Shown piece after piece: positions 50,480 to 60,425 of a DNA stretch of 64,000 bases (positions within the stretch are counted from its first letter, which is position 1; every line of letters starts with the position of its first letter). This DNA is from Phyto melanocephala. Lineage: Eukaryota; Arthropoda; Insecta; Diptera; Rhinophoridae. The notes beneath the pieces are model-generated. The model ran no database searches. It saw only the letters and a program-made list of their open reading frames with translations, and was not told where the DNA came from. The DNA is taken from NCBI GenBank assembly GCA_941918925.1, contig OW799233.1, forward strand, positions 153,430,845-153,494,844, read 5' to 3'. The translations under genes and the position numbers were made by a program.

Positions 50480-51286
50480 TAATAAATAAAGGCTTTCTAA
50501 TGAAAAGCCATTTATCGGTCCGACAAAATCCTGTCTTTAGCTAACGGCAAGTTGTAATAATGGCCCTAAGTCAATTAGACTTCTAGGATATCCAAATACA
50601 AGCCATAATATCGAAAATTATTGTTGTGAAAAACTGACAAATCGGGTTAAAACTTATTGAGATATAATCACACAAATACAAATGCTTCAGTGTTTCATCT
50701 GAAATTTAGCTCTTTAAACAACGAACAGGAGAAATATATCCACTAAAATAGAGGGCTAGACAGGAAAAATGTAATACACTGTAATATATTAAAAATCCAT
50801 GATGGGCGTTAGTACAAAGTGGCGGACAAAAAATGTATATATGGCTCGAATCGAAAATGTACTCAGTTTAACCCCCTCAATATTGGAATCAATCAATAGA
50901 ATTCAACAAAATCAAATATGGCTTTGGATTCAATATCAAAGATGCCACCTGAAGTAATAAGGCAAAACATCGTATAACATTCAGTTTAAAATCTACATAG
51001 AGAAAACAGTATCGGTTGTGACTACCGCAATTGCTGGCAATTGCATAGTTTAGTTGTGATAGTAGAATTTTACGGTTACATCTACAGAATTTCGTTTCGG
51101 AATATAAATATGTAGTCAGCACTAATAAATTATGATTCTTGCAATAGAAATTTTATAATCACAAATGAAAAGTGCGATTGCCGGAACTAAACCATTCGAT
51201 TTGTAATGAATGTGATTTTATGTTTTCTGGGTGTAGGCTGAGCTACGATGTGATCACTTTATAGCCGAATGTAGTATTCTCTCTTG
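50480..51286 (+). mobile_element. HINE copy O, 3' part
   Basis: 'gacaaatcgggttaaaacttattgagatataa' matches the interior of copy E. The end, TATAGCCGAATGTAGTATTCTCTCTTG, is a worn HINE 3' terminus. With 47567-48150 it restores one plus-strand element split by copy P. Confidence 0.55.
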
Positions 51287-52802
51287 TCTGACACTATCTT
51301 TTAATTTTCTGTAATATCTAATAGTTATTATTTTGTAGCGCAAAATTCGTCTATAAATATATTATAATTCCTAGAAAACCAGATTGTTGCTTAGAGTTTC
51401 CTTCCAAAATTCATTTACCTGATTATAATTAGACGGGCAAACTTATAATTTTTAAATAAACTTTTTTTCAGTGTAGGCGTGTATTTATATATTTGTCATA
51501 TTTATTGCTGATGGTTAAATTGTTATTGTAGTTGCTGTTGATGATAAAAATGATAATGTTGTTGTTAATAACATCGTTAAAGTTCCTTTTAAGAAGGAGT
51601 TTTAGCGAAGAAAGCGAACAAATTGTTTTACATTACGACAAATTGTTTCTCTGTTCTCTTTTTCAGAGTAATTACAGAAGGCTTATGCTAGATTATTATT
51701 GGATTGTTAAGGCAAATGAGTTAGGTTTTAATATTAAAAACTAGGTCCTCTATTTATAACCAATTTTAAATAGTAAAAAAAAATTCATTAAAAGGGGTAT
51801 ATTTTAACCAATTTTAAATAAAAAAAATTATTGGGGTCATGTTCATATGTAAATCATTTTTAAATCATTTAATGCCTCATTTAAATACTTATTCTTTCTC
51901 AGTGAATTCATTGTAATATTTGCACATTAGTTTGCATATTAATTGTTTCTTTTAAATCGAAAATTTCCAAAAAGTAAAATATTTATTGCAGAATTTTTAT
52001 TAGTTGAAGAGTTGTTCTTTATGATTATTTTCTGTTAGTTTTAAGGAAACGAAATTCGTTTTTATTATTTCTTATACTTTTATTAAACCATTTTTGCTTA
52101 AACATATTTTCTTAATGGTTACAACGTTTCTATTTATTTGACGTAAATTAATTTCAGTATTGTTTTGCGATACACGTATGATTGTAACTACAATACAAAG
52201 ATAGATATTGTAAATATATAAGGTATAGTGTAAATATAAAAATGCAAACACATATATATGTATGTATTTCTGTGGCCCTACTACAAGCATACTTATAAAT
52301 ATGTACTTATGTACAATGTCCATATAAAAGATTTACAATTTGTTTTCTTTTTTAATGTCTACACAATACACATGCATACATATGTATATTTGTTTGTTTG
52401 ATATGTACACATACACACTTAATTGTTTTGTCTTCATTGCCGTTTAAAAGAAGCAGAAGTAAAATTGAATACATTTAATTTTTATTTAAATCTTATATTG
52501 TGAAAAAAAAAATTAAAGGGAGTGTGTTGTTGCTTTCTTTCTTTGATTTTTTTTAGCTACGTAACTTAGGATTTTGTTTTCAGACTTCTTCTGTTTTCTA
52601 AAAAAATTTAATTTAATTTAAAGATACTCTATAAAAAAAATAAAAATTTTTGGAAATGACATTTTTTACAGTAGTTTTATAAGTTTACTTAAATGTATGT
52701 GTCAGTTGTTATGTATTAAAAAATTTAAAGAATATTTAATATTTTTAACACCTTAAAATATGCACTTATTACGATGTTCATAAATATTAAACACATAAAT
52801 AT
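51287..52802. other. AT-rich DNA, nothing recognised
   Basis: The frame at 51532-51744 has no motif. TATG/CATA microsatellites occur at 52200-52420. Confidence 0.4.
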
Positions 52803-53230
52803 CCCAGCGAAAAAAATTAGAAGTGGTGCAAAGCGAATTACATTGTCATTATTTCTAAATCAACTGCGAAAAAGCATTCATTCTAAATGACTTCCTAAAT
52901 GTGAAATAATTTGTCATAAATGATGCAAAATATCTTACACAATTCATATAAACAAAACGAAATCAACTCATGAAACATCCGATGCTTTTCATTAAATAAT
53001 AGAATGGAGTGCAGTTCATTAATATATTCATGTAAACACATGATCTCCAATGATACGCTAATGTTAAAATCATAAAAGTTTTCACCTAAATTTAATCATT
53101 TCGTCTTCAGTTGACAACAACAAATAATTTCGCATTTAGGGAGTCATTTAACATTAATGCTTTTTTACTCACTTGATTTGAAAGTTTTAAAAATGCAATT
53201 TATTTTGCTCTATTTTTATTTCTTGCTGGG
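52803..53230. mobile_element. 428-bp MITE candidate
   Basis: The imperfect TIR CCCAGCGAAAAAAATTAG (left) pairs with CTATTTTTATTTCTTGCTGGG (right). TAT directly flanks both sides (52800-52802 and 53231-53233). There is no coding capacity. The superfamily is uncertain because a TA or a TAT duplication fits equally. Confidence 0.55.
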
Positions 53231-53567
53231 TATAGGTACAAACTAATTTAATAAATATGTATACGTTTTTTCCAAAATATAAATTTATCCAATAAAAATT
53301 TCAAAATATCCAAAAACGGTTAAATAATTTACAGTGTATACACTCAGGTTAACTGATTTAAAGGCACTTAAAATTCCATATTCAGAAGCTTGTGTCTTTT
53401 GCAATTTTGAACCGATTACAGAATTTTAAAATAAAAATGGAAGCTAGACACCATGAGATATAAAAAAATTATGCTAGTTGTGGTTTCTTAACTAAAGAAC
53501 TTTTCTGAGCAATTTATCAAAAAAGTCCAAAAATGTGCTATATTTTTTTGGTTCACTTGAATAAAGG

Positions 53568-53572
53568 CACTT
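53568..53572. repeat. Target site duplication, left (CACTT)
   Basis: CACTT directly precedes the TG of the left LTR and is repeated at 62023-62027. A 5-bp duplication is usual for BEL/Pao integrases. Confidence 0.95.
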
Positions 53573-53923
53573 TGTTAGGCTCGGGAGCCTTTCCTTTTCC
53601 TAAACTCACGGGTGTGCTTAGCAAATAAAACACAAACAGATTTCATAAATCTTGACTAACTAAGCAAAGCTTGTTGCTTTATTGATTTCAGTCTTAAAAC
53701 TAACTTATTAGTATTAAAAAGGGTAATTTATTTATGTATACTAAATCTATGTAAATAGTTGTTATATACAAAAGAAAACCGCTAACTTGAGTAAATTAAA
53801 CATGTTCAAGAGGAACAAACTAATACTTCTTCATGAGAAAAAAAAAGAGAATTCAAGATAAACTTAAAGAGAACATGTATGAAATATATAATTATCAAAT
53901 AACTTGTTGAACACGGTTCAACA
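53573..53923 (-). repeat. 3' LTR of the BEL element
   Basis: 351 bp, TG...CA ends. On the minus strand it opens with the palindrome TGTTGAACCGTGTTCAACA and ends CGAGCCTAACA. An AATAAA lies on the minus strand at 53678-53683, about 105 bp before the LTR's end, and serves as the likely polyadenylation signal. The purine tract before it is short: CCCGGGAGTA abuts the LTR and lies 14 nt beyond the stop of the second ORF. Confidence 0.95.
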
Positions 53924-53937
53924 TACTCCCGGGCAAC

Positions 53938-54780
53938 TCAGTGGCAACTGCAGCCACACCACAGTCCAGAAATAACCCAACCAAATATCGAATACTGGGC
54001 GCGTGGAAGGGTTTCATTATGCGGTATAATTTGTTCAGACATAATGGCAGATATAGTTCGTCGGCCAATTACGCCGTCTACTTCACGACACATGGCAAAG
54101 TTTGGATGCGCTTGGGGCACAGTCTCCCGAAAATGATCAGCAAGTTTCGAATCTTCAATTGGGGGTGGAACTATTACATTCGCTTCTTTAACTTCCAGTT
54201 TCCAGCGAGCAATGGGCCCGTGGCGGCTTCGTGGCTCATACGTTGGTGCTACCTGGAATAGGCTGAAGTACTTATCTTCTACACAAACCTCTGGTACAAA
54301 CCCCGGAAAGATGTTCGCCACGCTTCTCTTTAAAAACGAAGTTTCTGCTTTGAGGTCCAGCAAGAACGTGACCCACATAGGGTTTCCTCGGTGAATAAGG
54401 TTGACTCTGACGAGAGGGGGAATATAGTTAACCCGGAAAGACGGGAACATGGGTACTTCTGTTACCACAAGAGACACTTCTTGGGGAGTGGAGCTCGATG
54501 GTGGATGTTCCGCTGGAACATTGGACACAGGCTCTTCCCCGAAGCTTGAGGAGGTGACGTCATGAGGACGCTCACGATGTAGCATCGAATGGTGTTTTGC
54601 ACCACAAATAGCGCAACGATTGGCAGACTGGCATGATGAACGTGTGTGCGTGTGTGCCAGACAGTTTAAACAATAATTCCATCTGCTGACGTGAGTTCTT
54701 CTTTCCTCGATGGATTTCGCTGTGAAAACTTGGCAGTGTCTCGTGGCATGGTTTTTTAGGCATAAGTTGCACCGTGGCAT
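53938..54780 (-). CDS. Second BEL ORF: zinc-knuckle plus inactive protease-like protein, 280 aa
   Basis: The frame starts at a true ATG (54778-54780, A at -3) and ends 14 nt before the 3' LTR, in the place of an env gene. It has no signal peptide or membrane segment. Residues 4-16 are C-x2-C-x3-H-x4-C, 37-50 are C-x2-C-x4-H-x4-C and 56-68 are C-x2-C-x3-H-x4-H: the same three knuckles, with the same internal spacing, as residues 318-382 of the gag-pol frame. A Ser/Pro-rich linker (about 77-100) leads to a region matching the BEL protease domain: LLDLKAETSFL at 140-150 aligns with LLDNGAERSFI of the main protease, and SIFGWVISG at 264-272 with SHFGWYLSG at its end. The catalytic D-x-G is D-L-K, so proteolysis is unlikely. 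Overall identity to the main ORF is low, and its GC is higher, suggesting capture from another BEL lineage rather than recent duplication. Role inferred: RNA binding, Gag regulation or interference. A decaying leftover is possible, but the frame is fully open. Confidence 0.85.
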   Translation of the reverse strand: MPRCNLCLKNHATRHCQVFTAKSIEERRTHVSRWNYCLNCLAHTHTRSSCQSANRCAICGAKHHSMLHRERPHDVTSSSFGEEPVSNVPAEHPPSSSTPQEVSLVVTEVPMFPSFRVNYIPPLVRVNLIHRGNPMWVTFLLDLKAETSFLKRSVANIFPGFVPEVCVEDKYFSLFQVAPTYEPRSRHGPIARWKLEVKEANVIVPPPIEDSKLADHFRETVPQAHPNFAMCREVDGVIGRRTISAIMSEQIIPHNETLPRAQYSIFGWVISGLWCGCSCH

Positions 54781-54788
54781 TTTACTGG

Positions 54789-54823
54789 CTAGAAAGAAAA
54801 AAAGTTATATACCGTGTTATTAG
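54789..54823 (-). promoter_or_regulatory. Predicted 3' splice site for the second ORF
   Basis: On the minus strand ACTTTTTTTCTTTCTAG ends at 54789 (AG at 54790-54789). A branch-point match, CTAATAAC, lies at 54823-54816, about 30 nt upstream. The ATG of the second ORF follows 8 nt into the exon. These features fit a fly 3' splice site well and indicate translation from a spliced subgenomic RNA. Confidence 0.7.
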
Positions 54824-54872
54824 AAAATTTGTTTTGCGACTTTCCTCTTTAAAATATATTATTAATTTAACT

Positions 54873-57800
54873 TTATTTCATGGTTTTGGAAGCTTTTTCT
54901 TGCGTAGGGGACGTTGGTAGGATACATAATTTTGATATTGAACGTACTATATTTCCATTTTGAGTTTTGACTTCTGCTACCCGTACTTTGTTATCCTTCC
55001 CATATGTTACTTTTATTATGCGTCCTAGACGCCACTCAGTGGGTGGTAATAAATCATCTTTAACGACAACGAAGTCATTAGGTTTAATGTTATGTTGTTC
55101 AGTTTTCCATTTCACTCTTCTTTGAAGTTCAGTGACATATTCGTTTTTCCAACGGCGTGCAAAGATATGTTGAATAGCCTTTAGACGATTCCAACGTTTG
55201 ATGTAGTTTAAACTATATAACGGGAACTCTTCTTTAGCTTCAGCAGGGGCTACTATTGGTGCTCCTCTCAAGAAATGACCTGGAGTCAAGGGTATTAATT
55301 CTGCTGGGTTTTCTGTCAACGGAGACATTGGACGTGAATTCAATACAGCTTCAATTCTGATTAACATGGTGGCAAACTCTTCGAACGTGAAGGCGAGCGT
55401 ACCGGCTACCTTTTTCAGATGTGATTTCATACTCTTTACTGCGGCCTCCCAGAGGCCACCCATGTGAGGTGCATAAGGGGGTATAAATGACCACTTAAAA
55501 CCATGAGCGTTGTACTTTTCTGATAAGGCTTTCTCTGCAGTTCTAAGGAATTCGTTGTGGGCCTTACGCAGGGCTAGGCTAGCTCCCAGAAAATTTCGAC
55601 CATTGTCAGAAAACATAGTTTTCGGACAGCCTCTACGTCCAGTAAATCTGTCAAAGCAAGCCAAAAATGCGTCTGTTGAAAGATCTGAGCACGCTTCTAA
55701 ATGTATTGCTCTTGTAGAGAAGCATACAAATACGGCTGCGTAACCTTTGATTAATTTTGCATTTCGTAAGTTAGATGTTTTGAGATTAAACGGACCTGCG
55801 AAGTCTATCCCTGTATAAGTGAACGGCAATGAAAAATTCACTCTTTCTGCAGGAAGTTCAGCCATTATTTGTTGTTGCACTTTGTGTTTGTAGATAGTAC
55901 AAGCCTTGCAAATTCGAATACATTTTCGTACTAAATTCTTTAGCCGAATGATGTAGAACCCTTGTCTAACGGCTCTTAGCATGATCTGGTGTTCTGCATG
56001 AAGCAAAATCTTATGGGTGTAATCTATGAGGAGAGTTGCAAATTGGGATTTTTCCGGAATAATTACAGGATGCCGTTCCTGGTAGCTTAGTTCCGAGTTT
56101 CTAAGTCTACCTCCAACTCGTAGTTGATCATCTTCGTCAAGGAATGGACACAAGGTTAGAAGTCTGCTTTTCTGTTTAATTGGACAATTATTTTGAAGAC
56201 ATTTATATTCTTGGGGAAAGTAGTTTTTCTGTGCAATGACCATTAAGCGATTCTTGGCGAACTGTATTTCTTCTGATGTTATAAACAGTGGAACTTTAAT
56301 GTGACGCTTCCGCATACGATTGAAGAACCGGAAACAATAACTTATGACTCTTAAGGCTCGAGCAAATGAGGAAAAACGTTTCAAAATGTCATTAAAGTCA
56401 AATTCTTCTTGTAAAGTTGTATTTCTTTTGCCTGAAACGACCTTTGCGTGCAGGGTTGACACCTTTTTCGTCTCCAAATCTGTAGGCTCAAACGCTCTGG
56501 GTTTTGGCCAAAGTTCAATTGGCTGTGATAGCCATGAGGGTCCATGCCACCATAGTTTACTTTCAATGAGTTCCTGCGGGGAACAACCACGAGTGCCGAG
56601 ATCTGCAGGATTGTCCTCCGTTTTTACGTGTTTCCAGTTGCTGCTATTGCATATACTAGTAATTTTGGCAACACGATTTGCCACAAAAGTTTTGAGACTG
56701 TTTGGTGGTTTTTGTAGCCAAGCAAGGACTATCGCGGAGTCTGTCCACAAATAAAGCTCATAGGGGAACTTTGCATTGTCCATTAGACTTTTAACTAATT
56801 TTGCTAGCAAGACTGCTCCACACAGTTCAAGTTTTGGCACTGTAGTTCTTTTAATTGGAGCTACCTTAGTTTTAGCTACAAGGATGTTACAAAAAACTTC
56901 GCCATTCGAAGCTGTAGTTCGCATATAAATTGATCCGCAGTAAGCTCTTTCTGATGAGTCACAGAATCCGTGAATCTGTATCGTGTGTGCTGGTGTGAAT
57001 TGTACCCATCTAGGAATTCTAAGTGTTGAAATCTGCGGTAGAGATCCTAGAAATGAATCCCATTTTGCAATTATAGGCAGTGGAACACTCTCGTCCCATC
57101 CCGTTTTAGCTTCCCATAATTCTTGCATTAAGATTTTAGCTACTATCACAATTGGACCCAGCCAACCTAGAGGATCAAATAACTTCGCAATAACTGACAA
57201 TATTTGTCTTTTTGTAGGGCTGGTTACAATTTGGTTTGGTTTTATATCGTAATAGAAAGAATCTGACATAGCGTTCCATCGTATGCCTAAGGTTTTGGTT
57301 GTACTGGAGTCCCCAAGCTTTAATATATCTTCATCTAGAAGATCCTCCCGGGCCAAGTTATTCAGTAGAAAGCTGTCATTGGCTGTAATTTTCTTCATGG
57401 GGAAGCCTGCTGAATTTAAAGCCTGTATTAGTTGACTTTGTTTCAATTCTGCCTCCTCCAAAGTGTGTCCTCCTGACAATATATCATCCACATAGATTTC
57501 GCTCTTTAGAATTGTAGATGCTTTTGGAAAATGATTTTTGCAGTCCTCGCTTAACTGCTGTAGAGTTCGTAAAGCCAAAAATGGTGCGCAGTTGACTCCA
57601 AAGGTAACTGTCTTCATTTGGTATGACTTTATAAATTTATCCTTGTCATTACGGAATAAAATTCGCTGATACGGTCGATCAGCTTCATGAACGCGTATTT
57701 GGCGGAACATCTTTTCTATGTCGCCAGTAAACACGTATTTGTAATAGCGCCAATTAAGCACTATCTGCATTAAATCTGCTTGAAGAGCTGGGCCTTGGTG

Positions 57801-60125
57801 AAGAACATCGTTCAATGAAAATCCGCTATTTGTTTTCTTAGATGCATTAAACACCACCCTAACTTTTGTTGATTTACTTTCCGGTCGTGTAACCGCGTGA
57901 TGTGGGAGAAAATACGAATTTTGTTTTGGTTTTTCGTTATTTTGATGAAATACGAGTTCCATGTGATCCATGTCGATATATTCTTGGAGAACCTCATGAT
58001 ATTTTTCTTTTAAATCTGGAGATTTTTCAAGAGTTTTTTCCATTCTATGATATTGAGCCAAAGCACTATTTCTGGAATGACCCAAGTATAACTCTTCTGG
58101 AAAATCTTCTTTAAATGGCAAACGCACTATATACCGACCATCCGACTGACGAGTAGTAGTTGCTTGAAAATAGTTTTCACAAAACGTGTCAGCTTCTGTA
58201 ATTGTAAGATCCCTTTCTACCTCTTCAAGTTCCCAGAACCTTTGGATTTGATCATGGAGAAGCAAATTTTCCGAGAGCATCACAGAAGTAGAAAATGCAT
58301 TTATTTCTTTCGGTTTATTTGGACCTGACAAATACCAACCGAAGTGTGAATCTCTTGCTTCTAAATTACCGGAGATATTTTGTCGTACATCTTCTAGATT
58401 AATAAACGGTAAATAGTCGCTACCGATTATCATATCAATAGCAGCAGGTTGATAAAATTTTGGATCAGCTAGAGTTAAATTTTTAATTGCTCTGTAGTTT
58501 TCGACTTCAATACGACTCGAGGGTAGGAAATTAGCTATCTTGGGTGCTACAATTGCCAATATTTTTATTTTAAAGTTTGAAACTCTTGATTTTACGTCAA
58601 CGAAACATTTGCCCTTTGAACTCCCCACTATGGTTCCACCAAACCCTGATATCTGACTTGAATGTTTCTCCAATGGGAGTGCAAGTCTTTGCTGAATACT
58701 TGTAGTTATAAAACTTCTCTCTGCACCGTTATCTAGAAGAGCTCGAATAGTAAATAATTCCCCACCCTTTTCAATTTGAATAAGTGCTGTGGGCAACAAT
58801 GTGGTTCCTTCACGATTAATAAAATATGCACTTATTCTATTTAATTCTTCAACTTGTGTGCCAAAGGTTGAAGCTTCTGTACTTAGATTTGAAGTTGAAG
58901 GTTTGTTTTCGAGGTTTGGATTGGACTGGGACTGGTTCCTTTGTGAACTACTAGATTTGGAACATTCTGCCTTTTGTAGATGTAGCATTATGTGATGCTT
59001 TTTCTGGCATATAGAGCAAGTATTTTTACTTAAGCATTTTGCTTTAAAATGTGTGGGAGAAAGGCAATTGGCACAATATTTGTTTTCAAAAACAAATTTC
59101 ACCCGCTCACCTGCCGACAAAGATTTAAATGATTTGCAAAATCTTAGTGGATGATTTTGCTTGCATTTCTTGCAGCTTAAAACTTGTTCACTCTGAGTGT
59201 TAAATGATTGCGTTCTTGAAGAACTGTGTCCCTTTGATGGGAGCGTTCTCCTATCTGATATGGTTTCCAAGATGTCTATTCGTTCAGAAAAAAAATTGTT
59301 CAATTGTGGCCAGGTAGGCAATTCACGATGATTTTTAAGGGACCCCTCCCATTCCTTCACTGTTTCATCTGAAAGCTTTGAGACTATAACATGAATTAAG
59401 AATGGGTCACTATCGTGCAATTCGATTTCGTAATTTTTCAAAATTGCTAAGCAGTCGTTAACTGTATTTTGAATATACCTTAGAGATTTGACTGTTTCAT
59501 GTGGACTTGGTTGAACAGCGTGAATCCTTTTTATTTGATCCTGCACCAAAAGTCTCTTATTCTCAAATCTATTTTTTAATGTTTCCCAAGCTAACTGAAA
59601 GTTATTATCTACCAAGTCGAAATCCTTAATGGCTTGGTAGGCCTCGCCTCTCATTTTGCTACGTAAATAATATAGTTTCTGTGCTGGAGATATGAAAGGA
59701 TCTTTTCCGATAACCGCCTGAAACATGTCTCGGAAAGCCGGCCACTTGGAGTACCCACCCTCAAATTCCTGTATTTCACACGCAGGTAACTTCAGCGAAG
59801 GTCTGAAATTCGAGTGTTGAATTTCACTCGTAGAAAACGATTCTATTTTTGTTAAAATTTTCGATTTTACAGACTCGTATAGCTCGCATGCCTCCTCATA
59901 TTTCAAAGACACTTCATCTTTCACATCTTCATTTTGTTGCTCTTTTTCATCTAACATGTATTCCTCATATGACTCTACTAACTTATTCCATCGCCTTTGC
60001 AATTCTTCTTTCTTAACATCAAGATATGCAGCTGAGCTATCTATAGGACAAGTTCTTTCGAAATTGGTACAAAAACTCTGTATTTGGTTTAAATCAAATT
60101 TACACCTTCTTTTTAAGGCTGCCAT
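54873..60125 (-). CDS. gag-pol: BEL/Pao Gag-Pol polyprotein
   Basis: Replication polyprotein of the element. The frame is open from 60152, but that codon is TTG; the first ATG (60125-60123, G at -3 and +4) gives 1,750 aa. Numbered from it: Gag region about 110-265 (DUF1759-like); three zinc knuckles at 318-330, 351-364 and 370-382; aspartic protease with D-N-G at 465-467, to the FGW at 595-597; reverse transcriptase about 745-900 with Y-V-D-D at 878-881; RNase H with D1056, E1100, D1129 and D1175; integrase with H1371, H1376, C1406, C1409 and the DDE triad D1441, D1507, E1560; a C-terminal domain of the kind found in BEL integrases about 1665-1737. Gag and Pol are in one frame without a frameshift, as is common in BEL. 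All key catalytic residues are present, so the protein appears functional. The protease motif DNG is a variant of the usual DSG/DTG. Confidence 0.95.
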   Translation of the reverse strand: MAALKRRCKFDLNQIQSFCTNFERTCPIDSSAAYLDVKKEELQRRWNKLVESYEEYMLDEKEQQNEDVKDEVSLKYEEACELYESVKSKILTKIESFSTSEIQHSNFRPSLKLPACEIQEFEGGYSKWPAFRDMFQAVIGKDPFISPAQKLYYLRSKMRGEAYQAIKDFDLVDNNFQLAWETLKNRFENKRLLVQDQIKRIHAVQPSPHETVKSLRYIQNTVNDCLAILKNYEIELHDSDPFLIHVIVSKLSDETVKEWEGSLKNHRELPTWPQLNNFFSERIDILETISDRRTLPSKGHSSSRTQSFNTQSEQVLSCKKCKQNHPLRFCKSFKSLSAGERVKFVFENKYCANCLSPTHFKAKCLSKNTCSICQKKHHIMLHLQKAECSKSSSSQRNQSQSNPNLENKPSTSNLSTEASTFGTQVEELNRISAYFINREGTTLLPTALIQIEKGGELFTIRALLDNGAERSFITTSIQQRLALPLEKHSSQISGFGGTIVGSSKGKCFVDVKSRVSNFKIKILAIVAPKIANFLPSSRIEVENYRAIKNLTLADPKFYQPAAIDMIIGSDYLPFINLEDVRQNISGNLEARDSHFGWYLSGPNKPKEINAFSTSVMLSENLLLHDQIQRFWELEEVERDLTITEADTFCENYFQATTTRQSDGRYIVRLPFKEDFPEELYLGHSRNSALAQYHRMEKTLEKSPDLKEKYHEVLQEYIDMDHMELVFHQNNEKPKQNSYFLPHHAVTRPESKSTKVRVVFNASKKTNSGFSLNDVLHQGPALQADLMQIVLNWRYYKYVFTGDIEKMFRQIRVHEADRPYQRILFRNDKDKFIKSYQMKTVTFGVNCAPFLALRTLQQLSEDCKNHFPKASTILKSEIYVDDILSGGHTLEEAELKQSQLIQALNSAGFPMKKITANDSFLLNNLAREDLLDEDILKLGDSSTTKTLGIRWNAMSDSFYYDIKPNQIVTSPTKRQILSVIAKLFDPLGWLGPIVIVAKILMQELWEAKTGWDESVPLPIIAKWDSFLGSLPQISTLRIPRWVQFTPAHTIQIHGFCDSSERAYCGSIYMRTTASNGEVFCNILVAKTKVAPIKRTTVPKLELCGAVLLAKLVKSLMDNAKFPYELYLWTDSAIVLAWLQKPPNSLKTFVANRVAKITSICNSSNWKHVKTEDNPADLGTRGCSPQELIESKLWWHGPSWLSQPIELWPKPRAFEPTDLETKKVSTLHAKVVSGKRNTTLQEEFDFNDILKRFSSFARALRVISYCFRFFNRMRKRHIKVPLFITSEEIQFAKNRLMVIAQKNYFPQEYKCLQNNCPIKQKSRLLTLCPFLDEDDQLRVGGRLRNSELSYQERHPVIIPEKSQFATLLIDYTHKILLHAEHQIMLRAVRQGFYIIRLKNLVRKCIRICKACTIYKHKVQQQIMAELPAERVNFSLPFTYTGIDFAGPFNLKTSNLRNAKLIKGYAAVFVCFSTRAIHLEACSDLSTDAFLACFDRFTGRRGCPKTMFSDNGRNFLGASLALRKAHNEFLRTAEKALSEKYNAHGFKWSFIPPYAPHMGGLWEAAVKSMKSHLKKVAGTLAFTFEEFATMLIRIEAVLNSRPMSPLTENPAELIPLTPGHFLRGAPIVAPAEAKEEFPLYSLNYIKRWNRLKAIQHIFARRWKNEYVTELQRRVKWKTEQHNIKPNDFVVVKDDLLPPTEWRLGRIIKVTYGKDNKVRVAEVKTQNGNIVRSISKLCILPTSPTQEKASKTMK

Positions 60126-60135
60126 AGCGTTTACC

Positions 60136-60137
60136 CT
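60136..60137 (-). promoter_or_regulatory. Weak candidate 3' splice site before gag
   Basis: On the minus strand GAGTTTTTCGATCAG ends at 60136, 10 nt before the gag ATG. With the donor at 60421 it would remove a 286-nt leader intron. The pyrimidine tract is short, so use is uncertain. Confidence 0.25.
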
Positions 60138-60415
60138 GATCGAAAAACTCAAATATAGTTTCTTCTTTGAAATCTTTATTACCGCTTGAATAATCCAAAA
60201 ATCTTCATATAGTGAATTTACTTGAGGTAAGTTACCGATAAAAATTTGTAAAACAATACTTTGATGTAATATTCTTTTATTCCAGAAAATTCGAAAAATT
60301 AATTTTATTCTGCTTTGCCTTGACCACTTATAACCTTTTCCTTTTAAATTTATTGCCGCGAACTAATAAATCCTCTTGACTTTGAATGTATTTAATTCAT
60401 TATAAATAATTGCGA

Positions 60416-60425
60416 ACTCACCTTT
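60416..60425 (-). promoter_or_regulatory. Predicted 5' splice site in the leader
   Basis: On the minus strand AAAG|GTGAGT is a near-perfect donor, with the intron starting at 60421. It lies about 300 nt upstream of the gag ATG. Joined to the acceptor at 54789 it would delete all of gag-pol (intron 5,633 nt) and bring the second ORF next to the leader. Confidence 0.65.

Noticed and set aside
53941..54772. Plus-strand and other-frame ORFs inside the BEL element (for example 53941-54261, 55510-55743, 56344-56754)
   Set aside because: They are shadows opposite two long, motif-rich minus-strand frames.
53938..54780. Second BEL ORF as an envelope gene
   Set aside because: No signal peptide, membrane span or fusion-like segment; it has zinc knuckles and a protease-like domain instead.
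60126..60152. N-terminal extension of gag-pol to 1,759 aa
   Set aside because: The codon at 60152-60150 is TTG. The first ATG is at 60125, so the extra nine residues need a non-ATG start that nothing supports.
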